Position numbers and translations under genes: made by a program | Notes under the pieces: model-generated | Database searches by the model: none | What the model saw: only the letters and a program-made list of their open reading frames with translations | Told to the model about the DNA's origin: nothing | Part shown: piece by piece, positions 9,581 through 18,350 of the stretch | Layout: every line of letters begins with the position of its first letter | Position numbering within the stretch: position 1 is the stretch's first letter | Source: Pseudothermotoga thermarum DSM 5069 | GTDB lineage: Bacteria; Thermotogota; Thermotogae; Thermotogales; DSM-5069 | Assembly: GCF_000217815.1 (NCBI RefSeq) | Contig: NC_015707.1 | Location: 124,001 to 188,000 of the forward strand | Direction of reading: 5' to 3' | Length of the DNA stretch: 64,000 nt

Positions 9581-10540
9581 TCATTTATAAAGAAAACATT
9601 TTACAAGCACATCGTTGACCTTAAAGTACGGCGGGTTATTTTTCTTACATTTTTCCATAGCAGAAGGACACCTTCCAGCGAACTTGCAACCGATTCTCAA
9701 GTATTCTTCATGTTCTGTGTCGGCAAGCACAACTTTAGTGCCCCATCTTTTCTCTGGATCTGGTTCTGGAACAGATTCTCTCAAAAGTTGAGTGTAAGGA
9801 TGTTTTGGATTAGAAAGCACTTCCTCTGCTGGCCCCATTTCTACTATATTTCCTCTGAACATGATTGCAATTCTATCACTCACGTAATAAGCTGTTGTCA
9901 AGTCGTGTGTTATGTAGATAACGCTGACTGAGTATTTTTCCTTTAAATCTTTGAACAAGTTAACAATGGACATTCTTAAAGAAGCATCAACCATTGAAAC
10001 TGGTTCATCCGCAACGATTAATGACGGATCGGTCAACAAAGCCCTTGCTATGGATAATCTTTGCAGTTGGCCACCGGAAAATTCGTTTGGATAACGTTGA
10101 GTGAACTCTTCGAACGAAATACCAACGGCAGCCAATTTTTCTTCGATTTTCTTTTCTGCTTCCTTTTTGCTTGACACAATTTTCAAGTTTAGCAACGTTT
10201 CGTAAAAGTAGCTGTCAACAGTTCTCAAAGGATTGAAAGTCGAAAATGGATTTTGAAAAACAGCTTGAATTTCTCTCAACATTTGGATTTTATCTTTTTT
10301 TCTTAACTCGTTTATCGGTTTGCCTCTGTAAAAAACCATTCCTGAGGTTTGTTCTTCAAAACCAAGAATTATCTTAGCAGTAGTTGTTTTCCCACAACCA
10401 CTTTCCCCGGCAAGCGTGAATATCTCAGGCTGCATGACTTCAAAGTTAACATCCTCAACGGCTGTTATCTTAATTCTGGAAAAAATACTTCCAAGTGAGT
10501 AAATCTTTGTTAACCCCTTCACCTCAAGTAGTTCCCTCAT
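9581..10540 (-). CDS. Oligosaccharide ABC transporter ATPase (DppF/OppF type)
   Basis: This is the second ATPase of a Dpp/Opp-type importer. It has Walker A GESGCGKTT, the signature SGGQLQRLSIARAL, Walker B LIVADEP and an H-loop THD. The OppF-type C-terminal cluster GCKFAGRCPSAMEKC may bind an iron-sulfur cluster. The ATG at 10540 overlaps the stop of the upstream ATPase gene (ATGA) and follows a GGAGG, so it is preferred over the start 27 bases upstream. By order it matches T. maritima TM0075. The probable substrate, xylo-oligosaccharides, is inferred from the neighbouring xylosidase. Confidence 0.87.
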   Translation of the reverse strand: MRELLEVKGLTKIYSLGSIFSRIKITAVEDVNFEVMQPEIFTLAGESGCGKTTTAKIILGFEEQTSGMVFYRGKPINELRKKDKIQMLREIQAVFQNPFSTFNPLRTVDSYFYETLLNLKIVSSKKEAEKKIEEKLAAVGISFEEFTQRYPNEFSGGQLQRLSIARALLTDPSLIVADEPVSMVDASLRMSIVNLFKDLKEKYSVSVIYITHDLTTAYYVSDRIAIMFRGNIVEMGPAEEVLSNPKHPYTQLLRESVPEPDPEKRWGTKVVLADTEHEEYLRIGCKFAGRCPSAMEKCKKNNPPYFKVNDVLVKCFLYK

Positions 10541-11529
10541 GCTATCCTTTCCTCCATTAACCAGCATGCAACTTTGTGGTCTGGTTCGTATTCTCTCAAA
10601 GGAGGAACCTCAACTTTGCATTTTTCAAAACAATAAGGACACCTCGGGTGGAAACTGCAACCTGGTGGCAATGCAGCAAGCGATGGAGGACTTCCTGGGG
10701 CACTTGTCCTTCTTGATTTGTCTCCAAACCTTGGAAGAGAATTTATCAAGAATTTTGTGTAAGGATGCTTGGGATTTTTGAAAAGTTTGGAAGTTGGTGC
10801 TTCTTCTATGATCTTTCCAGCGTACATAACGGCTATTCTAGTGGACAAACTTGCGTGAACTCCCATGTCATGGGTTACTAACACAATTGTGTTCATGTAA
10901 GTGGATTGGATATCTTTGAGAAGTTGAATAACCCCTCTTTGTGTCACCACATCAAGAGCGGTTGTTGGTTCATCAGCAATGATAACCTTAGGTTTTAAAA
11001 GAGTTGCAAGCGCTATCGTGACCCTTTGACGCATCCCACCTGACAACTGATGAGGATATGCCTCTAAGATCGTCGGTGGAAGTCCCAACCCTTTCAAATG
11101 CTCTTTGGCAAGCTCGTAATATTCCTCTTTCGTTCTGCCTTTCAGATGACTGTTCAAAAAGTCCTTAAAAGTTTCTTTTATTTTTACCACGGGATTCAAA
11201 ACACTCATTGAACCCTGTGGGACGTATGAGACAAATTTCCACCTTAAGCTGCGCCTTTCAGTTGGATCTAAAGCGTATAAATCGTATACCTGTCCATCGT
11301 GGTGGTACAAAACTTTTCCGCCAATTAGCCTAAGTGGAGGATCAATAATACCAAATATAGCTCTTAAAAGAGTCGTTTTTCCACACCCACTTTCTCCGGC
11401 TATACCATATATTTCGTTCTGGTGTATTTTTATGTTCACACCGTCAACAGCTTTTACCACTTTTTCCTTCCCAAAAACATCGAGAATATAGTAGCTTTTC
11501 AAATCCTGTGTTTCAATCACTGTTTGCAT
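10537..11529 (-). CDS. Oligosaccharide ABC transporter ATPase (DppD/OppD type)
   Basis: This is the first ATPase of the importer, 330 residues. It has Walker A GESGCGKTTLL, the signature LSGGMRQRVTIAL, Walker B VIIADEPTTALD and the DppD-type C-terminal segment CSFHPRCPYCFEKC. The start ATG follows GAGGTGAT. The stop overlaps the next gene by four bases, and the permease gene upstream ends four bases before the start, so the operon is tightly coupled. Confidence 0.88.
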   Translation of the reverse strand: MQTVIETQDLKSYYILDVFGKEKVVKAVDGVNIKIHQNEIYGIAGESGCGKTTLLRAIFGIIDPPLRLIGGKVLYHHDGQVYDLYALDPTERRSLRWKFVSYVPQGSMSVLNPVVKIKETFKDFLNSHLKGRTKEEYYELAKEHLKGLGLPPTILEAYPHQLSGGMRQRVTIALATLLKPKVIIADEPTTALDVVTQRGVIQLLKDIQSTYMNTIVLVTHDMGVHASLSTRIAVMYAGKIIEEAPTSKLFKNPKHPYTKFLINSLPRFGDKSRRTSAPGSPPSLAALPPGCSFHPRCPYCFEKCKVEVPPLREYEPDHKVACWLMEERIA

Positions 11530-11533
11530 CCTA

Positions 11534-12394
11534 TCACCTCGTGCTTTTACCTATTCTTTGTATTCTCATGCGTGGATCAAGGTATTCACTTATGCTTATG
11601 GAAAGCAAATACAAAGCTATGAAAAGCATGATTGAGGTTACAACGGGTGTTCCTATCCACCACCAATATCCAAGCAGCAAAGCTTGATAATTCAAAGCCC
11701 ATTGAAGCATTGTTCCAAGACTTGGAATTTCAACTCTGAAAACGCCAAGTATTGCGAGAGTTATCTCCATGCCTATTGCCCAAGAAACGTTCCCTATGAA
11801 AGTGGCGAATATCAAAGGTGTTAAAAATGGCATATATTCCTTGAAAACCAAAGACAAAGTTTTTGAACCGCTGAGAAGAGCAGTGTATGTGAAATCTCTT
11901 TCCCGTAAGCTTAAAACCTGAGACCTAATAACTCGAGCGTCCCAAGCCCAACCAAAAACACCTAACAAAAGCCCCAACGAAACCAAACTTAATCGTGCTT
12001 TTGCCATCGAACCTATCAAAACGATTATCAAGAAAAGAGGCAACACCAAGAACGAGTCACTGAGGAACATCAACAATCTATCGGTTTTTCCACCTTTATA
12101 GCCAGCTATCATTCCAACTAGGATAGCTATAATTCTGGAAAATACACCTGCTATTAAGGACATAACTAAAGAATTTCTCACAGCAAAACAAAGTTCCCAG
12201 AACACATCTTGACCTCTAGAACTTGTTCCAAGAATGTGAGGCCATCTTGGAGGAAGGTCTCTTGGAACAACATTCCACCTGTAAGGATCATAAGGTGAAA
12301 AGAAAGATAAGATAGCCAAGAAAACCAATACTACCAATACAAAAAATCCGAATGCAAACTTTCCATCTCTCAACAAGTCTTTCAAAACTTTCAT
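11534..12394 (-). CDS. Oligosaccharide ABC transporter permease (DppC type)
   Basis: This 286-residue inner-membrane permease has about six hydrophobic segments. The N-terminal cytoplasmic stretch precedes the first helix (GFFVLVVLVFLAILSFF). It contains the DppC landmark LGTSSRGQDVF and an EAA-like loop (TALLSGSKTLSLVFKEYMPF). It pairs with the DppB-type subunit encoded just upstream and is the T. maritima TM0073-like position in the xylo-oligosaccharide importer. Confidence 0.85.
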   Translation of the reverse strand: MKVLKDLLRDGKFAFGFFVLVVLVFLAILSFFSPYDPYRWNVVPRDLPPRWPHILGTSSRGQDVFWELCFAVRNSLVMSLIAGVFSRIIAILVGMIAGYKGGKTDRLLMFLSDSFLVLPLFLIIVLIGSMAKARLSLVSLGLLLGVFGWAWDARVIRSQVLSLRERDFTYTALLSGSKTLSLVFKEYMPFLTPLIFATFIGNVSWAIGMEITLAILGVFRVEIPSLGTMLQWALNYQALLLGYWWWIGTPVVTSIMLFIALYLLSISISEYLDPRMRIQRIGKSTR

Positions 12395-12409
12395 AGTCTC
12401 ACTCCTTCA

Positions 12410-13417
12410 TTATTTGTATCTAACTCTTGGATCGAATAATGGGTAAAGAAGATCTATAACCAAAATGCTGGTTGTAACCACCAAAATTGACATCGTTGTT
12501 ATCCCCATCAAAAGGTTATAGTCACCCGTGAATATAGCATTGTACAAAAGTGTTCCTAGTCCCGGATAGGAAAAGACCATTTCTGTGATTAAAGCACCAC
12601 TGAAAATCTGACCAAGCGAAAGTGCCAATCCTGTTATTTGGGGCAACATTGCATTTTTTATCACATATTTCCGAGCGATTGTTGCCGGTTTTATTCCCCC
12701 AGCTTCAGCATATTTTACAAAATCATCCGTTTTGACACTCTGAACCACCAATTTCATAGCTTGAAACCAAACAAAGATACCGATCAAAAGCAACGATAAA
12801 GCTGGCAAAAATGCGTGTTTTAAAAGAGTTACAATCGTATCCAAATTGAAAGTTAACCGCATACCAATTCGATAACCCCCACCCAAAGGAAAGACTGGAA
12901 AGATGTAAGCTAAAAGTATCAAAAGTCCAAGAGCAAGAATGTAATATGGCATTGGTCTTATAATCATAGCTATGTAATCAAGAACTCTACCCCATTTGCG
13001 ATTTGAAAAATAACCTGCAAATCCGCCTAAAACATTTCCCAATATCCAAGAAAGCAGCGTTGTAGTTAAAAGTAAAGCAATTGTCCATGGCAAAGATTGT
13101 TTTATCAAAACTATTACAGGTGTTGGAAATTGAAAGTAAGAAGGTCCAAAATCGCCGCGGAGAAATCTATTCCAGAATTTAATATATTGCTCCCAAATGC
13201 TTCCTTTTAGCCCATAAAGTTCTTGAAGAGTTTCAATGGTTTTTTGCATGGCTTCTGGATCCATATAAGCTCCTTGAGCTCTTATTCGAGCAATTGTTTG
13301 TAATACAGGATCAGTTGGGAGAAAACGTGGTATAACAAAAACCATGGTTATTCCAATGAAAATTACTAAAAAGTAGATTATTAATCTTGGTAAAAGATAT
13401 CTTTTGACGAAATTCAA
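12410..13417 (-). CDS. Oligosaccharide ABC transporter permease (DppB type)
   Basis: This 335-residue permease has an N-terminal helix (LIIYFLVIFIGITMVFVIP). It contains the DppB-type region with LYGLKGSIWEQY and GDFGPSYF, and an EAA loop (YAEAGGIKPATIARKYVIKN). The start is a TTG at 13417 behind GGGAGGGC, with no better ATG nearby. It follows the binding-protein gene after a strong hairpin. Confidence 0.85.
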   Translation of the reverse strand: MNFVKRYLLPRLIIYFLVIFIGITMVFVIPRFLPTDPVLQTIARIRAQGAYMDPEAMQKTIETLQELYGLKGSIWEQYIKFWNRFLRGDFGPSYFQFPTPVIVLIKQSLPWTIALLLTTTLLSWILGNVLGGFAGYFSNRKWGRVLDYIAMIIRPMPYYILALGLLILLAYIFPVFPLGGGYRIGMRLTFNLDTIVTLLKHAFLPALSLLLIGIFVWFQAMKLVVQSVKTDDFVKYAEAGGIKPATIARKYVIKNAMLPQITGLALSLGQIFSGALITEMVFSYPGLGTLLYNAIFTGDYNLLMGITTMSILVVTTSILVIDLLYPLFDPRVRYK

Positions 13418-13463
13418 TCTTGAGCCCTCCCCAGTTATTTGTGCTTGTCAATAGCAATTCTAA

Positions 13464-13494
13464 CAAAACCGGGGGGACAGACCCCCCGGTTTTG
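13464..13494. terminator. Hairpin between binding-protein and permease genes
   Basis: A perfect 13-bp stem, CAAAACCGGGGGG, has loop ACAGA. On the minus strand it lies 22 bases after the binding-protein stop and before the permease start. It probably attenuates transcription so that binding protein is made in excess. The T-run is longer on the plus side, so some bidirectional activity is possible. Confidence 0.7.
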
Positions 13495-13515
13495 CTTGTT
13501 TTTTTACAACTTTCA

Positions 13516-15387
13516 TCATTTCTTTCCAGTTGGTTTGAGGAACGGCAACATGTACTTGAAGTTCGGCCAGTGATGGTATGGTTGTGCGTACATATTCTCG
13601 GCTCCAGGATAATTTGTCCAGTAATATTCGTCCCAAGCTATGACTCCTGGATAGTTGAAGGTCGGGATCGACGGCATTTCTTCTACCAGCAATTTCAAGC
13701 CTTCAATACCAAGTTTTATGATATTTTCTGTATCATTCCAGTCGGTTACCTTAAGTTTTTCGACGATTTCATCCATCTTCGGGTTCATCCATCTTGCATA
13801 GTTACCCCAAGCTGCGTTTTCACCAATTGGTACCATGTATTGTGAGTGGAATGGATTCAAGACTCTGTAAAGATCAGGGTGACCACCCCATGGTTCTGCT
13901 GCTGGCCAGTCCGAACTCACTTGGAAATTACCTTGCTGCACAACGGTTGGTTGATCGAAAACCACAACATCCACATCTATACCGAATTTTCTCCATTCTT
14001 GTGCAACTGCAAATGCGTTCCTGTACGCTGGATGAGCTGGGTTAGTGTTGGTGCAGTAAACCGTTATCTTCCAAGGTTCACCATTTGGTAACAGCCAACC
14101 ACGTGTTCTTGGATCTCTCTTGAATCCGTTCTTGATCAAAAGCTTTTCAGCAACATCGGGTGCGTACTTCCACCAACCAGGACCAAAGATGTATTTAATT
14201 TCGTTTGGATCTTTTGGTACTGGATAACCTCTCTTTCTCGCATACTCTGCCAGTCTTTGACCAGCTGTTGGATCATATGGCTTGAACTTCTGTCCACCAC
14301 CAAGATCCAATTCAAATTCTTTCAACCAAGGCTCTAATTTGTTGAAGTACCAGTCCATATAAGCTTTGGTTAATGGTATATGTATTGGGCTCAACGTAAC
14401 GGCACCGTCGAATGCATTGGCAGCATATTCAACTATATCAATGGCAAGAGTTAAAGCCCATCTAACTTCTTTGTTGTTGAATGGTTCTACCATGTTGTTG
14501 AATGTTATACCTGTGATGCATGGGTCTATGTTGACAGTCCATGGATAATCTTTTCTCCAAGCTCTTGCAGTTGTATTTTTCATAAGGACTGCTCTAAGAG
14601 TTTCCATTGTAAGGTCTGCTGCGTCAAGCTGGTGTCGAACCATTGCAAGCACTTGTTTGGCTGGATCTCCGTATGTCACAAATGCCACATACTTGGGTTG
14701 TGGCATACCATAAAGCATTCCTGTTGGTGTTCTTTGCCAGTCTTCTCTTCTTACCCAGATTGTCCAGTAACCTCCAGCGTCATAACTATGAAGTACATAT
14801 GGTCCTGTTCCAACTGGTGGGTTGAATTCAAAAGTCAGTGGATCTGCTACTTTCTCAAATACATGTTTTGGAAGAGGTCTAAATCCACCCCATCTGTCAA
14901 GAAAGTAAGTATGGAATCTTGAGTTCGGCTTGTTAAGCTCTACAACAACGGTGTAGTCATCCACTTTTCTAACGCTCTTAACTTCTTGCATTTGCGAGTT
15001 GTATGCAAAACCAGGCGTATTTTTAGAAAGTTCAATTGAGTAAACCACATCATCTGCCGTGAATGGCACCCCATCGCTCCAATACACGCCTTTTCTGAGC
15101 TTGATCGTGAGTTGCGTGAAATCTTCGTTATAAATTGGTGGCTCTGCCGCTAGTGCGTTGATGATTTCACCAGTTGCGTATTCGACACACCAAAGAGGCT
15201 CAAGCAACAAGTTGTGCAATCCTCTGTCAAACCATTTCCAACCGACCCACAAGTTAAAGTTACCAGGTGTTCCAACACGGCCGGTCAGTTGGTTGGTGAT
15301 GAAAGTTTCATGGCGTGGAACATCTAATTGGGCAAGTGCTAACAGTGTGTAAGAAATGATCAAAAGAGCTACTAGCAGTTTCCTCAC
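13516..15387 (-). CDS. Extracellular oligosaccharide-binding protein (SBP family 5)
   Basis: This 623-residue family 5 solute-binding protein is the receptor of the Dpp-type importer encoded downstream. A signal peptide covers residues 1-19 (KLLVALLIISYTLLALA), followed by Gln. It has the family pattern IKLRKGVYWSDGVPFTADDVVYSIEL near residue 95 and the WNDTENI... C-terminal region. Although related to peptide-binding proteins, such receptors in Thermotogales carry oligosaccharides. The linked GH3 xylosidase and its match in order to T. maritima TM0071 suggest xylo-oligosaccharides. The GTG start follows AGGGGGTG. Confidence 0.85.
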   Translation of the reverse strand: MRKLLVALLIISYTLLALAQLDVPRHETFITNQLTGRVGTPGNFNLWVGWKWFDRGLHNLLLEPLWCVEYATGEIINALAAEPPIYNEDFTQLTIKLRKGVYWSDGVPFTADDVVYSIELSKNTPGFAYNSQMQEVKSVRKVDDYTVVVELNKPNSRFHTYFLDRWGGFRPLPKHVFEKVADPLTFEFNPPVGTGPYVLHSYDAGGYWTIWVRREDWQRTPTGMLYGMPQPKYVAFVTYGDPAKQVLAMVRHQLDAADLTMETLRAVLMKNTTARAWRKDYPWTVNIDPCITGITFNNMVEPFNNKEVRWALTLAIDIVEYAANAFDGAVTLSPIHIPLTKAYMDWYFNKLEPWLKEFELDLGGGQKFKPYDPTAGQRLAEYARKRGYPVPKDPNEIKYIFGPGWWKYAPDVAEKLLIKNGFKRDPRTRGWLLPNGEPWKITVYCTNTNPAHPAYRNAFAVAQEWRKFGIDVDVVVFDQPTVVQQGNFQVSSDWPAAEPWGGHPDLYRVLNPFHSQYMVPIGENAAWGNYARWMNPKMDEIVEKLKVTDWNDTENIIKLGIEGLKLLVEEMPSIPTFNYPGVIAWDEYYWTNYPGAENMYAQPYHHWPNFKYMLPFLKPTGKK

Positions 15388-15425
15388 CTTGATACACCCC
15401 CTTTTAATTTTAAGGATCGTTTACA

Positions 15426-15454
15426 ATTATAGATGTCCACTCCAAGCTAAGCAA
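15426..15454 (-). promoter_or_regulatory. Promoter of the first oligosaccharide importer operon
   Basis: Read on the minus strand, TTGCTT (15454-15449), 17 bases, then a perfect TATAAT (15431-15426). It lies about 40 bases upstream of the GTG start at 15387. Confidence 0.6.
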
Positions 15455-15597
15455 GCCTGATTATCTGGAATTATGGTTGAGCTGACAAAATAATTCTGAA
15501 ATTTTCCTAGAGATACTGCCTAAATCTTCCAAAATCTACTTTTTTCTTTGAATTTCTCGTTTTTTCTTTCCCGAAAATAATTAACATATCACAAACA

Positions 15598-15619
15598 AAG
15601 CACCCCGGTTGGGGTGCTT
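15598..15619 (-). terminator. Terminator after uxuA
   Basis: Stem AAGCACCCC / GGGGTGCTT with loop GGTT (read on the plus strand), starting five bases past the uxuA stop. On the minus strand it is followed by a T-rich stretch (TTTGTTTGT). The remaining 15,455-15,597 stretch is AT-rich and shows no gene. Confidence 0.75.
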
Positions 15620-15623
15620 AAAA

Positions 15624-16712
15624 TCAGCATTTAACGTATTTTGTGCACATTTTATCTACAGCTTCCCACAGTCCAATTATGTAAGTTATTCCAAGCGCTC
15701 TGTCATACAATCCATAACCTGGTATCGATTTTTCGTTCCATATCGTTCGTCCGTGATCTGGACGGATGTATCCATCGAATTTAATCTCATACAGCGCTTT
15801 GATTATTTCAAACATATCATAAGAACCGCAAAAGGATGGATGAGCTGTTTCGTAAAACACTTTTTCCCCAACGATTTTGACATTTCTTAGATGTACAAAG
15901 TGTATTCGTCCCATGCTACCAAAGTACTTTATCATATCTACCAAATTGTTGTCCTTTCTCACACCGAGCGAACCCACACAAAAAGTCAAACCATTGTATG
16001 GACTATCCACCGCTTTGAGTATTCTTTCAATGTTTTCCTTACAAGTGACGATTCTTGGTAGTCCAAAAACAGACCACGGTGGGTCATCTGGATGAATAGC
16101 CAACTTGATTCCAACTTTTTCACAAACTGGTATCACGTTTTTCAGAAAATAAACCAAGTTTTGAAACAACTTTTCTTCATCGACATTTTCGTACATCTTC
16201 ATCACTTCAGCTAGTTTTTCAAGTCTTGACCATTCCCAACCAGCCAAGATAAAACCTTGCGAGCCACTTTTAACTTCTTCCACAAGTTCTTTTGGCCCGC
16301 GCCCTGCTATGAATTTATGATCGTATTCCATAACCTTTGAGCCATCAGGTAATGTTTTGTGCAGATTTGTCCTTACCCAATCGAAAACTGGCATGAAATT
16401 ATATACTACAACTTTAATTCCTATCTTTGAAAGGTTGATCAACGTTTGGCAGTAATTTTCGATGTATTTGTCCCTCGTTGGTAAGCCAAGTTTGATGTCT
16501 TCATGAACGTTGACGCTTTCAATTACTTCAAGCTTCAAACCAGCTTGTTCCACTTTGTGCTTCAGCTCAACAATCTTTTCAAAGGGCCACACTTCTCCAA
16601 CCGGTATGTCAAAAAGTGCTCCAACAACTCCTTCAACACCTGGGATTTGTCTTATTTGTTCTAATGTCACCGTATCAAATTTCTCTCCAAACCATCTAAA
16701 AACCACGTGCAT
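15624..16712 (-). CDS. uxuA: Mannonate dehydratase
   Basis: This enzyme dehydrates D-mannonate to 2-keto-3-deoxy-D-gluconate in hexuronate breakdown. The protein of 362 residues carries UxuA landmarks: HVVFRWFG at the start, VYNFMPVFDWVRT near residue 105, AIHPDDPPWSVFGLPRI near residue 210, and PDHGRTIW near the C-terminus, which supply metal-binding Cys, His and Asp residues. The ATG at 16712 follows GGAGGGTG; the upstream start at 16730 would overlap that site. It is seven bases behind uxuB and ends the operon at a terminator. It handles glucuronate released from glucuronoxylan by the two alpha-glucuronidases of the window. Confidence 0.92.
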   Translation of the reverse strand: MHVVFRWFGEKFDTVTLEQIRQIPGVEGVVGALFDIPVGEVWPFEKIVELKHKVEQAGLKLEVIESVNVHEDIKLGLPTRDKYIENYCQTLINLSKIGIKVVVYNFMPVFDWVRTNLHKTLPDGSKVMEYDHKFIAGRGPKELVEEVKSGSQGFILAGWEWSRLEKLAEVMKMYENVDEEKLFQNLVYFLKNVIPVCEKVGIKLAIHPDDPPWSVFGLPRIVTCKENIERILKAVDSPYNGLTFCVGSLGVRKDNNLVDMIKYFGSMGRIHFVHLRNVKIVGEKVFYETAHPSFCGSYDMFEIIKALYEIKFDGYIRPDHGRTIWNEKSIPGYGLYDRALGITYIIGLWEAVDKMCTKYVKC

Positions 16713-16719
16713 TGTTTTT

Positions 16720-18330
16720 TCACCCTCCAAAATATTTTTCCAAAGTAGCTTTTACAGCTCCAGTACCAGCTATCAAGGATTTAAACATTTCTTCAATTTT
16801 TTCACCAATTCCTACTTGGTAAAGATTAACTGCAAACAATCTTTCGTTGCTTAACACATCTTTCAAATTATCTCCAACCGTTTCCGGATGACCAAATGAA
16901 ACTTTACAGACATATTTTCTCAAATCGTCCAACAATGGATCGGGACTTAAAGTCAACGGATTTCCATTATCGTCGATTCCCATCAAATATCTCAACCACC
17001 CTGCTATCGCAAGTGGTATGCACCTAAGTTGCCTTGGATTCAAATCTTTTCTTGTTGCGTAAGATTTTATGGTTTCTCCAAATCTTATGGGAACCTTTTG
17101 AGAGGTATCTATCAAAATCCTCTGTGGTGTATCCGGTATGTGTGGATTTGACAATCGTTGGTTTAAAACCTCTTCTAAAAACTTTCTTGGAGATATCACC
17201 CCTGGATCTGGTGTAACCACAAGCCCTTCTTCTCCCACACCTTTTGCCAGTTTGAATATCAAAGGATCTTTCATACATTCTGCAATTGTTTTGTAACCCA
17301 ACAAATGACCGTAGATTGAAATTGCTGTGTGCAATGGATTTAAGCATGCTGTAACTTTCATCCTTTCTGCCTTTTCAACGGTTTCCCTATCGGTTACAAA
17401 GACATTTTTTCCAGATTTTTCAAAAATAGGTCTTCCATTTGGGAACATATCTTCTATCAGCAAATACTGTGTTTCTTCCATGTTCACAAACGGTGCAATG
17501 TGAGTATTTTTTTCTGTCAGTATTGGTTCCATGCCCTCAATTCCCAAACTTTTAAGATGTTCCTCAACGATTTTAGAAGGGCCAGGCACGATTTTATCTA
17601 TCATCGACCAAGGAAAAGCAATTTCGTTGGACAAATAATCCAAAAATTCTTTTTCAACTAATTTCTTTTGTACCCAGCCTTCTGCAATTTCCCTTAAAGA
17701 TGAGAAAAGTTTTTCCCCATTTCTTGCAAAATTGTCCAAACTCAAAAGCGCAAGTTTATACTTACCTGCTCTAAATCTTTCGTACAGCAGCGCTAGAACC
17801 TTTCCCATGGAAGATTGCGGTTTGCTCGGCCCATTGTTCATATCTTCGGCAACTTGTTTGTAAAAGTTTCCAGCTGCATCTTTCAAATTGTACCCTTTTT
17901 CGGTGATAGTGAAGGAAACGACTTGCAAGGATGGATTTTGGAAGATTTCTGTTAACCTGCTCCAATCCTTTGTAGCTGGATTTGCCTTTAAAGCTTCTGT
18001 GATGCTTGCTATGATTTCTTTATCCATAGAACCGTCATTTTTCAAGGTAACTGCTATTGCCAAATTATCATATGGAACAAAAATTCTGTCGATTATTTCA
18101 TAATCAAAGAGTTCGGCAGCAATCACACCTTTGTTGGATAATTCTTGCTCCAAAAGATTTTGCGCAAGTCCAGCTATAAAACCTCTGAAGATGTTGCCAG
18201 CCCCAAAATGAAGCCAGGTTGGTTCTTTCATCGTATTCTCTTTAGTTTTTTCAACATCGAACTTTGGTACTTTTACACCAACTTTTTCCCAAAAATCTGC
18301 ATTCTTCAAGGAAGACTTGTTCAGTCTCAT
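16720..18330 (-). CDS. uxuB: Fructuronate reductase (mannonate oxidoreductase), mannitol dehydrogenase family
   Basis: This NAD-dependent enzyme reduces D-fructuronate to D-mannonate, the step before UxuA. The 536-residue sequence has the Rossmann start WLHFGAGNIFRGFIAG and the family segments NNGPSKPQSSMGKV and SLDNFARNG, and LNPLHTAISIYGHLLGYKTI in the C-terminal domain. That C-terminal domain also carries the catalytic Lys region. The ATG at 18330 follows AAAGGAGGG. It lies between GH4 and uxuA in one operon, which supports fructuronate over mannitol as substrate. The glucuronate isomerase that should precede it (uxaC) is not in the window. Confidence 0.85.
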   Translation of the reverse strand: MRLNKSSLKNADFWEKVGVKVPKFDVEKTKENTMKEPTWLHFGAGNIFRGFIAGLAQNLLEQELSNKGVIAAELFDYEIIDRIFVPYDNLAIAVTLKNDGSMDKEIIASITEALKANPATKDWSRLTEIFQNPSLQVVSFTITEKGYNLKDAAGNFYKQVAEDMNNGPSKPQSSMGKVLALLYERFRAGKYKLALLSLDNFARNGEKLFSSLREIAEGWVQKKLVEKEFLDYLSNEIAFPWSMIDKIVPGPSKIVEEHLKSLGIEGMEPILTEKNTHIAPFVNMEETQYLLIEDMFPNGRPIFEKSGKNVFVTDRETVEKAERMKVTACLNPLHTAISIYGHLLGYKTIAECMKDPLIFKLAKGVGEEGLVVTPDPGVISPRKFLEEVLNQRLSNPHIPDTPQRILIDTSQKVPIRFGETIKSYATRKDLNPRQLRCIPLAIAGWLRYLMGIDDNGNPLTLSPDPLLDDLRKYVCKVSFGHPETVGDNLKDVLSNERLFAVNLYQVGIGEKIEEMFKSLIAGTGAVKATLEKYFGG

Positions 18331-18350
18331 TCCAATACCCCCTCCTTTTA